Shown piece after piece: positions 46,370 to 55,842 of a stretch of 64,000 nucleotides of DNA. The stretch covers positions 558,001 through 622,000 of the forward strand of contig NZ_JBHMEZ010000001.1 of NCBI RefSeq assembly GCF_042427615.1, read 5' to 3'. This DNA is from Formosa undariae (GTDB lineage Bacteria; Bacteroidota; Bacteroidia; Flavobacteriales; Flavobacteriaceae). The translations under genes and the position numbers were made by a program. Every line of letters begins with the position of its first letter. Within the stretch, counting starts at the first letter, position 1. The notes below the pieces were generated by a model that was not told the DNA's origin, did not search any database, and was given only the letters and a program-made list of their open reading frames with translations.

Positions 46370-47108
46370 TCCATTTTATTATAAATTTTATAATACTACT
46401 TACATTCCAAACATTATATTTACTAAAAATATTTTTTGCACTAGTCTCGTTTAAGTGATGATAAATATAAGTTTGATTGATACCAATTACTTTTAAACCC
46501 CTACTATGAGCTTCAAAACAAATATCTATATCTTCGCAATACAACCTGTATCTTTCATCTAACAACGTCTTATTTGGTTTTAAAAACTGGTTATGAATAA
46601 GCATACATGCACCTAAACACCAATCTATATTCGGGCCGACCATTTGTATTTCGTTATTAGCTTTCAATAACCCTAATCTCTTTCTAACTACATTAATAAA
46701 ATTAGGGAACGCCTTCCATGTTTTTTGAATATCTCCATTTGGATATTTCAATACAGGGGTAACAATTCCAATAGTATTATCCTTTTTGATGAAATTATAT
46801 AATACTTGTATAAAATTTGTATCAAAATAAGTATCTGGGTTTAACAACATGTAATACCTCGTTTCTAAATTAAAATGTCGTATTAAATCATTATTATTTT
46901 TAGAAAAACCTTCTAATACTTCCTTTAGTAAAATATTGTCTTTATAGGGACTTTTAAGTAATTTTTCGACAGTTCCATCTGTAGACTTAGCATCACAAAA
47001 AAAAACATTCTGAACATTAAAATCAATTAATGATTTTAATAATTGGCCAATATATTCTACATGGTTATGAGTTACTACTAGTATACTAATTTGATTCTCT
47101 TGTGTCAT
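46344..47108 (-). CDS. Glycosyltransferase family 2 (rhamnosyltransferase-like)
   Basis: A 254-residue GT-A enzyme from the ATG at 47108. Signatures are ISILVVTHNHVEYIGQLLKSL, LLNPDTYFD (DXD-type metal site), WCLGACMLIHNQFL and LYCEDIDICFEAHSRG followed by a YHHLNETS segment. These resemble WbbL-type rhamnosyltransferases, which fits the dTDP-rhamnose genes at the right edge. The donor is an inference. It overlaps the upstream GT4 gene by 23 bases and is followed by a polymerase remnant. Confidence 0.88.
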   Translation of the reverse strand: MTQENQISILVVTHNHVEYIGQLLKSLIDFNVQNVFFCDAKSTDGTVEKLLKSPYKDNILLKEVLEGFSKNNNDLIRHFNLETRYYMLLNPDTYFDTNFIQVLYNFIKKDNTIGIVTPVLKYPNGDIQKTWKAFPNFINVVRKRLGLLKANNEIQMVGPNIDWCLGACMLIHNQFLKPNKTLLDERYRLYCEDIDICFEAHSRGLKVIGINQTYIYHHLNETSAKNIFSKYNVWNVSSIIKFIIKWNVQYFKKL

Positions 47109-48150
47109 ATAATAAAATCTTTTCAAGACTTTTAATAAATTTTTTAAAGGAATAATTATCCAAGTACGTAAATCGTGCTTTTTCTTTTAAATCTCTCAAA
47201 TTATCTGAACTATTAAAATTAATATTTAATAGTTCTATTAAATTTGAAGCATCCTTTTTTAATATAAAAGCGACACCCATTTCATGCAAATTACTTGTCA
47301 CGATTTGGTTGGTTGTAATTATGGGTAATCCACTCATTAATGCTTCAATGTATACTAGTGGATACACTTCATAATCTTCATCACTTAAAAACAATAAAAC
47401 ATCATTCGCAGATAAATTAGCAAATTTGGTTACATCTTCCTTAATTGGTCCAAAATAACTTATAATTTTATATCTGGAATTAAGATTTTGAATAATACTT
47501 TCATCTTCATTACTTAAAGCACCTCCCAAAATATTAAGTTTGCAATCTATTTTTTCGTTATCTAAAATTTCGGCAATTTTAACTAAACGATGAATCCCCT
47601 TTTCCTTAGATAGATTAGACAAAAATATGAAGTTTATTTCTTTGTTAACAGCGACTTTTAAATTATCATTCTGAAAATAATCAGGAAGTGCATTTGGAAC
47701 CAGAAATGTATTTGGACAAAATGGGCTAATGTTTTTGAATTGCAATTTATTAATTACAATAATTTTAATTTTGGAGAAAAGGAATTTATTATAAAACTTC
47801 ACATTATCCTCTAAACCATTAGCATGAATATGTGCTGTTATGTTTTTAGTCCTTAAACTGCAAACAAGTAAAATTATTAAATCTCTATAAAAAGCAAAAC
47901 CTTTAGGTGTAAAGTTAAGATATACTATATCTCCTTTTTTAATTAAAAACAATGTCTTAAAAAGCGAAAAAAAGCTTAAAATTTTATCAAAATTAAATTT
48001 CCCAAAATTGTTAAAATCCTTAGCTTGGGCAGTATTTAATTCAATAATAGAAATCTTAGTATCTGTGAATAATAAATTTTTGATATGATTTGATAGTACT
48101 TTAACACCATTGTTTGGTCCTGATATTGGAAATATAAAAAATAACTTCAT
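47086..48150 (-). CDS. Glycosyltransferase family 4
   Basis: A 354-residue GT-B enzyme. Recognisable parts are the C-terminal domain start INFIFLSNLSKEKGIHRLVKIAEIL and the nucleotide-sugar-binding region LLFLSDEDYEVYPLVYIEALMSGLPIITTNQ, with the EX7E-like pair. It transfers a sugar from an activated donor onto the growing repeat unit at the cytoplasmic face. The 185-base gap upstream contains a -7-like TAAATTTG (plus 48238-48245) without a good -33 element. Confidence 0.88.
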   Translation of the reverse strand: MKLFFIFPISGPNNGVKVLSNHIKNLLFTDTKISIIELNTAQAKDFNNFGKFNFDKILSFFSLFKTLFLIKKGDIVYLNFTPKGFAFYRDLIILLVCSLRTKNITAHIHANGLEDNVKFYNKFLFSKIKIIVINKLQFKNISPFCPNTFLVPNALPDYFQNDNLKVAVNKEINFIFLSNLSKEKGIHRLVKIAEILDNEKIDCKLNILGGALSNEDESIIQNLNSRYKIISYFGPIKEDVTKFANLSANDVLLFLSDEDYEVYPLVYIEALMSGLPIITTNQIVTSNLHEMGVAFILKKDASNLIELLNINFNSSDNLRDLKEKARFTYLDNYSFKKFIKSLEKILLYDTRESN

Positions 48151-48335
48151 GTTTATATATTATTTATCGAATCAAACTTTTATTATATCATAATTTAAAC
48201 GGCGACAAAGTAGTGTTGCAGTTTAAAAATCAATCAACAAATTTAAACCTATTAAATCTTACGGACCTATAAATTTGAATAATTAAATTCATAGGAAACA
48301 TCATTTCATATTCATAAACTTTAACATAAATAATC

Positions 48336-49580
48336 TTATACTTTAAGATTTACTTTTTTTGAATTAAAACTATCTATAATTGGAACTATTAAAAGGAAAA
48401 GTAGATTAACACTAGGCTCATAAAGTAAGGCACTAGAAAAAAAGGAGAGGGAAAAGATAATAAAAACGAAAAATATATTAAAACAATCCTTAAAATTGAG
48501 ATTTATAAAATTATAATAAATTTTTGTAATAACGAATATCCCAACAATTCCTAGAAAAAAATATAAATCTATAAAATCCATTCCTGAAAGGAATCTATAG
48601 TCCCGAAAATTACCACCACCACATATATAATTAAAAAAACTCCAATGTGGTCTTATATAATTTTCAACCGTATCTATTAACTTATCTGTTCGAGAAGACG
48701 TTAAACTCGAGAAAAAACCATCTCTTTTGTAGTAAAAATAAAAAACATTGATGGTTTGCTCGAAATATCCAACGATTTTCCGATAAAACAAAATAAATAT
48801 CAACATAGACAAACTCCCGATTAATACTAAATATTTTAATTTTTTCTTTTCAAAAAACAAGTGATAAATCAAAATAATTGGAAAAAACAAAAAAATCTTT
48901 TTTGTCCCAACTAATAAAGATGCTATAATTACTACGAATAATTTTGACGCAGTAAGTAATTCAAACTTCATTAATAAACTTCTATAATAGAATAAAATTA
49001 GAATTATAAAATAATAACTAATCTGTCCACTTTTACTAAATAAACCATTAAACCCCATTCTATCTCCATAATAATAAGTCCTAAACAAGGAAAAATTTGT
49101 AAAAAACCCATAAAAAATCAAAATAATATTGAATAAAAATATGATTTCAAATAGTTTAAATAAGTGTTTAATTAAATCTATATTTTTCAATAATGGATTG
49201 AAAACAATCAAGATGATTGGGAAGAATAAGTATTTTATTAAAAATTCAAAATTCAAAATCAGATTGTCTACGATATCAATCCCTTGTAAGGCAAACTGTC
49301 CAAAGAAAAATGAAATCACTAGTATCACTAAATAATTTAATAATTTTCGCACTTCCTCTTGGTTCAAGTAACTTTTAATGTTAAATGCAAAAAAGAGACA
49401 AAAAAGAACTAAACATATAATTTTTGAAAGTGTTGTATATTTTGTGAATTCCCAATTAAAATAGAAAGCGAATTTTCTAAATGCATCTCCTATATAAAAC
49501 AATACGATGGTTAGAATAAACAAATAGTAATTCTTATACTCTAATGGAGTATATTTTCTCTTCTCTAACTTAACTTGCAT
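48336..49580 (-). CDS. Polysaccharide polymerase-like membrane protein (Wzy-type), copy 1
   Basis: A 414-residue protein from the ATG at 49580; a TTG three codons earlier is less likely. About ten membrane helices are separated by a large loop (about 255-330) with GFFSSLTSSRTDKL and CGGGNFRDYRFLSGMDFIDLYFFLGIVG. A loop of this kind before the last helices is typical of Wzy polymerases and Wzy_C ligases. It starts 10 bases after the stop of another polymerase/ligase-like gene. It could polymerise repeat units in the periplasm. Confidence 0.78.
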   Translation of the reverse strand: MQVKLEKRKYTPLEYKNYYLFILTIVLFYIGDAFRKFAFYFNWEFTKYTTLSKIICLVLFCLFFAFNIKSYLNQEEVRKLLNYLVILVISFFFGQFALQGIDIVDNLILNFEFLIKYLFFPIILIVFNPLLKNIDLIKHLFKLFEIIFLFNIILIFYGFFTNFSLFRTYYYGDRMGFNGLFSKSGQISYYFIILILFYYRSLLMKFELLTASKLFVVIIASLLVGTKKIFLFFPIILIYHLFFEKKKLKYLVLIGSLSMLIFILFYRKIVGYFEQTINVFYFYYKRDGFFSSLTSSRTDKLIDTVENYIRPHWSFFNYICGGGNFRDYRFLSGMDFIDLYFFLGIVGIFVITKIYYNFINLNFKDCFNIFFVFIIFSLSFFSSALLYEPSVNLLFLLIVPIIDSFNSKKVNLKV

Positions 49581-49590
49581 AAATTCCAAT

Positions 49591-50853
49591 TTAATTTTTC
49601 TGTGAACCTCGTCTCACTTTTAAATCCCAAATTAGAGGTAAAAAAAAGGAAAAGAATACTATCCCTTTATTAAGTTCTAATATTGTTTCTGTTGCTGAAA
49701 CTCCCAATAAAATAAAAATTAAATAAACCCCATAAAAATTCTTAGAAGCGAAAAAAGTAAATAAAGAAAATATTAATAAAAAAGGATAGTAAAGTCCTAA
49801 GAGAACTCCATATTTCAATAACTCTTCTAAATATTGATTATGTGGATTAAAAACCTTATTATAATTAGCCATCATATATAATAATGGTCCATAATCTTTT
49901 TTCCTATAAACTTCACTAAGCTTAAATTGAACCTCTTTGGAAGAGCCGTACCCTATATATGGTTTATCTATAATAAGCTCTTTACAGCTATTCCAAATTA
50001 AAATTCTAACACCTCTACCACCCCATACTTTTTCTATATTATAATTATTATTATAATTAATTGTTTCTAAAAATCTTTTCTTAATAGGAGGTGCTTGCAA
50101 TATAATAATTGTAACCAAAATAAAACCACCAAAAAGAGATATAGCAACTCGTCTTAAATGTGGATAATTATAAATAGAATATATAAATAAAAATATTATG
50201 GCTAAAAAAGCCAATATCCAAACAATTCTAGCCGATAATAATAAAATATAAACTAAAATAATCACAGTAGTTACTACAGTAATTAGCTTTCGTTTATACC
50301 CTTTAATTGAATTAAAATAGAAAATAGAATAACCAATAGAAAACAGCAAATACATACTTAAATAAGTAGCGTGCATGTTCACATGCATAGAAAATTTATG
50401 ATTAATTAACTCTGATAAATTGTTTGTAATAATAAACTCGTAAAGGCTTAATAAAAAGCAATACGAAGCTATAATAAAACCAAAATAAAAGAAAATTTTA
50501 AATATCTTCCTTACAGAAATCCCATATTGCTTAATTAAAAATATCGCACATGGAATTATTAGGAAAGATAATTTTTTTTCTAAATCATTAGTAACTCCTT
50601 TTACAGGAATATCATATAAAAAACCGATAAAAATCATTAGGTAAAAAGCAAAGAATAACCTCACATTCCTTTCTTGTAAAATTCTCTTCCAATTCGCTTT
50701 ATTGCTATTAATACCCACAAATAAAACCATTAAAATAGTTAAAATATTTGTAAATATCATTGGAAGATAAATTACGATTGGAAATAGATAAAATAAATAT
50801 ACCCCACTTAAAAGGGTCTTATTATTTAGATATTTTAAAATCAATGTGTTCAT
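49591..50853 (-). CDS. O-antigen ligase/polymerase family protein (Wzy_C type), copy 2
   Basis: A 420-residue protein with about eleven membrane helices. The arginine after the central helices (LLLSARIVWILAFLAIIF) and the large loop with KPYIGYGSSKEVQF and NPHNQYLEELLKYGVLLGLYYPF, including the HNQYLE motif, place it in the WaaL/Wzy_C superfamily. Members ligate polysaccharide to lipid A-core or polymerise repeat units; sequence alone does not separate these. It overlaps the upstream gene by 4 bases. Confidence 0.83.
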   Translation of the reverse strand: MNTLILKYLNNKTLLSGVYLFYLFPIVIYLPMIFTNILTILMVLFVGINSNKANWKRILQERNVRLFFAFYLMIFIGFLYDIPVKGVTNDLEKKLSFLIIPCAIFLIKQYGISVRKIFKIFFYFGFIIASYCFLLSLYEFIITNNLSELINHKFSMHVNMHATYLSMYLLFSIGYSIFYFNSIKGYKRKLITVVTTVIILVYILLLSARIVWILAFLAIIFLFIYSIYNYPHLRRVAISLFGGFILVTIIILQAPPIKKRFLETINYNNNYNIEKVWGGRGVRILIWNSCKELIIDKPYIGYGSSKEVQFKLSEVYRKKDYGPLLYMMANYNKVFNPHNQYLEELLKYGVLLGLYYPFLLIFSLFTFFASKNFYGVYLIFILLGVSATETILELNKGIVFFSFFLPLIWDLKVRRGSQKN

Positions 50854-52136
50854 TTTATCGTTGTATCTGAAATAACTTGTTTTTTATCAAAAATATCCTT
50901 TAAGGTTAGTAACTCAAAAATTATGATCACTGAAAAATATTCATACCAGTAATCTAATATGAAATAACCGAGAAGTATTACTAACATAAACTTTGAATAA
51001 GTTAAACTATTCCTATTTTTTATAAAAAAATTAATGTACAAAAAGAAATAAAGACATAAACCAATTAAACCATATTCCCCTATAATTTTATTATAAAAAG
51101 AAAAGGGTTGGTTCGCTGTATTATTAATATTATCCCAAGGGTTTCCGAAATCATGATTCCATATCCCTAAATGATATTTCACAAATTCTGGAGAGGCGTA
51201 ACTCCACTTTTCTGGATACCAATTCACATAATCTCCCGAAGTTATAAAGGCTGCCCTTGAAGAAAAATTACCACCACCTGATCCAAATATGAAAGATTTA
51301 ACAGAACCACTCCAATAGTCTCCAGTTTGCCAAAAAGATTTTATTTTATAGGGAGTATTATCATCATTTTCAATAATTCTATTAATATACCTTGAAGCAT
51401 ACGTAACATTTGTTGGTGAAATCTGTTTAAATAAAAACAAGAAACCAAATCCAAATAATAGCAGTAGAACTTTATATTTAATTTTAATTTTTGAAAAGAA
51501 ATAAACACTAACTAGAAGAAGTCCCAAAAAAATAACTAAACCACTCATATAGGTTGTCATTAACAAAGTAATGATTGCCATAAATGCTTTTTTCCACTCC
51601 TTGCGCATAAAATACATTAATGAAAAAAAAGACATTATTAACATATTTACAGAAGAATTACTATAAATAGATTTAATAAAATCTCCTGCAGAATTAGTTA
51701 CTCCGTAAGGGTTTATATTTTGAAACTGAAAAACAATTTCAAAATATTGGATAATAACAACAATAATATTAAAGTAAAAGAAAACACTTATTGTTTTATC
51801 GACCTTTAAAGCATCATTCCTCTTAAAAAAGAAACCTATTTGGGATAAACAAAGAAAACTAATTAACCAAAAACACAAAACCAGTATATAACTTGGTAAA
51901 TAAGAAATAGTATTAAATATTAAATAAAAAAAGCCATAAACTAGATGGAATAATATGATAAAGAAATAAAATAAATTTAAGGAGTTTATTCTTAAAACTG
52001 ATTTAAATCGTAATATGAAGATGAAGACTAATCCAATAATTTTTAATGGAAGATTACCTTGAACAATCAAAATTAAAAATATTAAAAAAGGAAAATCTAT
52101 TGATTTTATATTGATTTTCATGGCTATTCCAATCAT
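50850..52136 (-). CDS. O-antigen polymerase-like membrane protein, copy 3
   Basis: A 428-residue protein with about eleven helices. Its large periplasmic loop (about 265-365) contains FGSGGGNFSSRAAF, KYHLGIWNHDFGNPWDN and NKIIGEYGLIGLCLYFFL, a WaaL/Wzy-like arrangement. The start is either 52136 or the ATG at 52121 five codons later. It is the third polymerase- or ligase-like gene in a row, and only one polymerase and one ligase are normally needed, so at least one may have a different acceptor. Confidence 0.78.
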   Translation of the reverse strand: MIGIAMKINIKSIDFPFLIFLILIVQGNLPLKIIGLVFIFILRFKSVLRINSLNLFYFFIILFHLVYGFFYLIFNTISYLPSYILVLCFWLISFLCLSQIGFFFKRNDALKVDKTISVFFYFNIIVVIIQYFEIVFQFQNINPYGVTNSAGDFIKSIYSNSSVNMLIMSFFSLMYFMRKEWKKAFMAIITLLMTTYMSGLVIFLGLLLVSVYFFSKIKIKYKVLLLLFGFGFLFLFKQISPTNVTYASRYINRIIENDDNTPYKIKSFWQTGDYWSGSVKSFIFGSGGGNFSSRAAFITSGDYVNWYPEKWSYASPEFVKYHLGIWNHDFGNPWDNINNTANQPFSFYNKIIGEYGLIGLCLYFFLYINFFIKNRNSLTYSKFMLVILLGYFILDYWYEYFSVIIIFELLTLKDIFDKKQVISDTTIK

Positions 52137-52147
52137 TATTAATCTTC

Positions 52148-53131
52148 TTATTGATTACACTCAAATGGATAGACTGGTAAAGTTTTCGATAAAGTTGATT
52201 TATTACTACCAATAAATAGTTTATAGTCTGTATTATCTATAAAAACTTTTGAATAAACTTTAAAGTAATCATGCATAGTAACGCCGCCCCTACTATTCAT
52301 TAAATCTTTATCAACTGTAGGATGCACCTTATTAGTAAACTCCTTAACATTATTAAAATGTAATGTTCGTAATTTATTTATTTTATCATAGCTATCTGTA
52401 TGTCCGTAAACACTGGTCTTAATTTTAGAATCTGTAAAATAATCTCCATTATTTAAATCAATTCCCAACATTACAATTTTTTTATACCCTAGCGCTTGAG
52501 CGAACATTACAGCACAACCTATATGGCTATTATGATGTACGAGATCATTCAATTTTAAATTATTTTTTGAGAATAAATGTTCAAAATAAGCCTCTAACAC
52601 TTCAGGATATATCGTTGGAAGTAAATGAGGTGTATGTACATAAAGCCTCTCTTTATGATTATATTTTTTTAAATTAAATTTACTTTTAATTACATGTTTA
52701 TATTGAAAAAACATATCTACATCTTTATACCTTTTTTGTGTTTGTTCACAAAAAAAGTCTTGCATCTCTGTCAGAGGAATCATTTCCATTAAATGATAAT
52801 CTGGAATTATGGGATGAACAAATGAATAATTCAGTCCAATAATATTATTCTCTTCTATTTCTTTCCAATCTTCATTTGTCAAGTCATTAATAGATTCTCC
52901 ACTTCCTAAAATAAAAACAGTATCAGATTTTTTCTTTTTATCGACATAGCTGCTTACATCTTTAAATCCTTTTAACATAGAGTGAAGCTGGAAAAATTTT
53001 GATTTTATTTCTGATTCAGCATACAATGACAAGTATTCTTTACTCTTAATAGTTGTAAAGATCTTAGGATTTTTCTTCTCAAAACGACTAGAGAAAAGCT
53101 GACCTATATATTTAAAAATAGTTTCTATCAT
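52148..53131 (-). CDS. Putative GT42/MptE-like transferase (sialyltransferase-like)
   Basis: A 327-residue soluble protein. A Rossmann-like start FILGSGESINDL (73-84) is followed by GLNYSFVHP. Later come HIGCAVMFAQALGYKKIVMLGIDLNNGDYF (203-232) and GHTDSYDK (243-250). From memory this order resembles GT42 sialyltransferases (Cst-I/II: GNGPS start, IALGYKEIYLSGIDF, then a His region), and more loosely MptE/DUF115 proteins. GT42 enzymes use CMP-activated ulosonic acids, which fits the cytidylyltransferase three genes upstream. It overlaps the flippase gene by 4 bases. A shorter related domain ends the aldolase at 55842-57392. The assignment needs a profile or structure check. Confidence 0.6.
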   Translation of the reverse strand: MIETIFKYIGQLFSSRFEKKNPKIFTTIKSKEYLSLYAESEIKSKFFQLHSMLKGFKDVSSYVDKKKKSDTVFILGSGESINDLTNEDWKEIEENNIIGLNYSFVHPIIPDYHLMEMIPLTEMQDFFCEQTQKRYKDVDMFFQYKHVIKSKFNLKKYNHKERLYVHTPHLLPTIYPEVLEAYFEHLFSKNNLKLNDLVHHNSHIGCAVMFAQALGYKKIVMLGIDLNNGDYFTDSKIKTSVYGHTDSYDKINKLRTLHFNNVKEFTNKVHPTVDKDLMNSRGGVTMHDYFKVYSKVFIDNTDYKLFIGSNKSTLSKTLPVYPFECNQ

Positions 53132-54540
53132 TTCATTCTTTTTATTAATGCCATACTTCGTTTCAATGTAAACACTAAAAACACAATCGTTAATAACATT
53201 TTTATTAGATAATGAGCATCTTTAGCAAAATAACATAAAAACAATAGAAAACAAGTGTACAAAACCCATCTTTCAGGATAAAATTCATGGTTATATAATT
53301 TCTTAAATTTAGTGATATAAAAACCCGAGTATCCTATAAATAAAAAAGCAAAAAAGGTAGTAATTACTGCTATTTCAAATCCATAAATCGGAATTAAGAT
53401 AATATTTAAAACAATATTTAATAAACCCGCAATAAAAGAAATTTTCCAAAACTCCTTAGTTCTTTCAAAATAGTAAAAAACTGTCGCCATAGCTGTATAC
53501 ATAGGTTTGTACGCGTAAGACATTGTTAGAATTACACCTATCTTATAAGAACTTCTCAGATCCTCATTTTTTACCATTATTTCAAAAATCTCTTTAAGCC
53601 AAAGTGCGAGTACAAAAGAAACAAAAATCACGACATAACTTTCTAAAAAAATTATATTTCTGAGGTAATCTGTATTCGAATTTTTCTTAAAATCCTTTAT
53701 TAAAAGTGGTGTAGAAGCCTGATGAATACTCTCAGAAAACACTCTCGCGTACCCCGCAAATTTATATGAAAAATCATATAGACCTATATTAGATGTGCTT
53801 ACCCCGAGATTTAACATTACTAATCTATCTGAAAAATCTAATAAAAAAAAAGCACTTGTATGCGGAACTAATGGCAATGATATTTTTAAATATTTCTTCA
53901 TTACCTTCCTCCTAAATAGAAAATTTGGGACTAATTTTAATTTTATCCAGATCGGATAAATAAAAGAAAGAAACATTAATGTTTCTGAAATAAAAAAACT
54001 CCAAATCCAACCTAAATAACCAAGCCTTAAGAAAACTATTAAGTAATAACTGATACCTAAGTTTATTACACCTGAGATCAGAGCTCTTAGGCCTATCTGA
54101 ATAGGCTTCTCTGCCAATTGGTAATACTTTTGTGAAATAATCTGAAGTGAAGAATAGAAAAATATAGGGATTGTGGTTAATAAAATTATGGTCCAAATGT
54201 TATCATCGGCTTCATTGGGTAGAATTGCAAGCAATAATAATACGGTAATTACACCTAATATAATAGACCAACAGAAGATAAACCCCTGAACTTCATTCCA
54301 AATGACTTTATAACCTCGACCATGTGAATGGTGTATAAAAATATTCATTAAAATAACATCTAATCCCAATGTTTTAATTACCGTAATACCTGTAACTAAT
54401 GAAAGTACAATTCCATATATTCCATAGTCAACTTTCGTTAAATACGGCGTGATAAATGGCAACAAAAAGAACCCCATCAATATTGGCAGCTTTGGTAATA
54501 CAGCATAAATGATAGAATGATTGACTATTTTTTTTATCAA
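53128..54540 (-). CDS. Oligosaccharide flippase (Wzx)
   Basis: A 470-residue MOP-superfamily protein with about 12-14 membrane helices. The first helix region (YAVLPKLPILMGFFLLPFITPYLTKVDYGIYGIV) is the usual Wzx start. It should flip the undecaprenyl-linked repeat unit to the periplasm for the polymerases encoded downstream. It lies between the HAD phosphatase (7-base gap) and the GT42-like transferase (4-base overlap), so it belongs to the ulosonic acid operon. Confidence 0.9.
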   Translation of the reverse strand: MIKKIVNHSIIYAVLPKLPILMGFFLLPFITPYLTKVDYGIYGIVLSLVTGITVIKTLGLDVILMNIFIHHSHGRGYKVIWNEVQGFIFCWSIILGVITVLLLLAILPNEADDNIWTIILLTTIPIFFYSSLQIISQKYYQLAEKPIQIGLRALISGVINLGISYYLIVFLRLGYLGWIWSFFISETLMFLSFIYPIWIKLKLVPNFLFRRKVMKKYLKISLPLVPHTSAFFLLDFSDRLVMLNLGVSTSNIGLYDFSYKFAGYARVFSESIHQASTPLLIKDFKKNSNTDYLRNIIFLESYVVIFVSFVLALWLKEIFEIMVKNEDLRSSYKIGVILTMSYAYKPMYTAMATVFYYFERTKEFWKISFIAGLLNIVLNIILIPIYGFEIAVITTFFAFLFIGYSGFYITKFKKLYNHEFYPERWVLYTCFLLFLCYFAKDAHYLIKMLLTIVFLVFTLKRSMALIKRMK

Positions 54541-54547
54541 ACCTAAA

Positions 54548-55165
54548 TTATAAATTAAATTCTTTAAATGTATTTATATAATTATGATCTTCCTTTAGCA
54601 AGTCATTATTATAGCCATAAAATTTAATACTATTAGCATCTGCTGCCTCATAATCATTTATAGAATCCCCAATTAAACACGACTCTTGTTCAGAATAATT
54701 ATATTCAGCTAATAAACGTTTAACGAGTGTGTTTTTTGGAGTAGGAGAACCATGAATAGTTAGAAAATAAGTTGAAATTCCTAATTCATCACATAAAAAC
54801 ATTAACTCATTTTGGTCCGAACCAGAAACGATATGAAAATTATAGTTTTTATACTGACTTTTGATAAAATTTAAACTATCTAAAATCAGATTTTTTGGAT
54901 TGATTAATTCTTTGCGCATAATTTCTGAAAAACTATTCGCATAAACCTCAACCTCATTATTTGATATTGATTTATTTAGAATCACTTCATAAAAATATCG
55001 AATTTTCACATAGCGAGATAGTCCTCCATTTAGTCTATGATAAGTAATTAAACTCTTTACATCCGATTCTTTAAACGATTTAAAAATTTCTTTAAATCCA
55101 AAATCACGAACCTCCATAGAGTCTAAGATTACTCCATCGAAATCCCAAAGTATATTTTTAATCAT
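54548..55165 (-). CDS. HAD-superfamily phosphatase of the CMP-sugar cassette
   Basis: A 205-residue HAD hydrolase with all four motifs: DFDGV (nucleophile Asp8, acid Asp10), SGS at 114-116, Lys144 in SPTPKN, and GDSINDYEAA (Asp167, Asp171). A helical cap at about 16-80 puts it in the beta-phosphoglucomutase-like subclass rather than the capless KdsC class. Its start overlaps the cytidylyltransferase stop by 4 bases. In sialic acid and Kdo pathways an equivalent phosphatase removes phosphate from the sugar acid before CMP activation; the same job is inferred here. Confidence 0.88.
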   Translation of the reverse strand: MIKNILWDFDGVILDSMEVRDFGFKEIFKSFKESDVKSLITYHRLNGGLSRYVKIRYFYEVILNKSISNNEVEVYANSFSEIMRKELINPKNLILDSLNFIKSQYKNYNFHIVSGSDQNELMFLCDELGISTYFLTIHGSPTPKNTLVKRLLAEYNYSEQESCLIGDSINDYEAADANSIKFYGYNNDLLKEDHNYINTFKEFNL

Positions 55166-55842
55166 AATTCATTTAAAGTTTTATAAATCATTTCTCCTAA
55201 TTTAAAATCTTGTGGCCAGTCAATATCGAACGAAGCATAGCCTTCACTTTCAAACATAAAAGGTTTCTTACCTATTCTATCACCATAGATATTATAGTTT
55301 TCTACAGCATTTAAGAAGATTCCACTATTTATTTCAAACAATTCTGATATGGTTTGTGTTCTTGGCCATTTTTCAACTTCTCTATCATAATTAATACTCC
55401 CCTCTTTATTCCATAAAAAAGACTGAATTTTATTAACTGACATTAGACTATCGTATTTGGAAGTTTCAATTTCCTTTAGATATGTAGAAATAGCTTGATC
55501 ATAAACTTTATTCGTTAAGAACGGAGACGTTACATGCGTCCATAACACATGACCTTCTTTAATAATACTCGGCACATAGTTAATAAGCTCGTCTGTACTA
55601 GTTGCTGATGTAGCGAGGTGTTCTGGTCTTCTATCAATAATAATATTTTTATCGATACTTTTTGCTATATCAATAACCTCTTGATCGTTAGTTGATACAA
55701 CAATACGATCGATTAATCTAGCTTGTAAAAGTTGGTTTAGTTTTACTTCAAGTAATCCGCCTTTAATTCCCGAAAACATCTTTGTGTTTTTTCCCGGAAC
55801 CCTTTCGCTTCCTGCTCTACATGGTAAAAATGCTGTAATCAT
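55162..55842 (-). CDS. CMP-sugar acid cytidylyltransferase (NeuA/KdsB-like)
   Basis: A 226-residue enzyme of the acylneuraminate cytidylyltransferase family, which makes CMP-activated ulosonic acids from CTP. The N-terminal CTP-binding motif is intact: LPCRAGSERVPGKN (6-19). It is followed by RIVVSTNDQEVIDIAKS and the VLWTHVTSPFL and FDIDWPQDFKLGE segments typical of NeuA. It overlaps the aldolase stop by 1 base and the phosphatase start by 4. The exact sugar acid is unknown; no neuB, neuC, kdsA or legionaminic/pseudaminic gene is in the window. Confidence 0.88.
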   Translation of the reverse strand: MITAFLPCRAGSERVPGKNTKMFSGIKGGLLEVKLNQLLQARLIDRIVVSTNDQEVIDIAKSIDKNIIIDRRPEHLATSATSTDELINYVPSIIKEGHVLWTHVTSPFLTNKVYDQAISTYLKEIETSKYDSLMSVNKIQSFLWNKEGSINYDREVEKWPRTQTISELFEINSGIFLNAVENYNIYGDRIGKKPFMFESEGYASFDIDWPQDFKLGEMIYKTLNEL

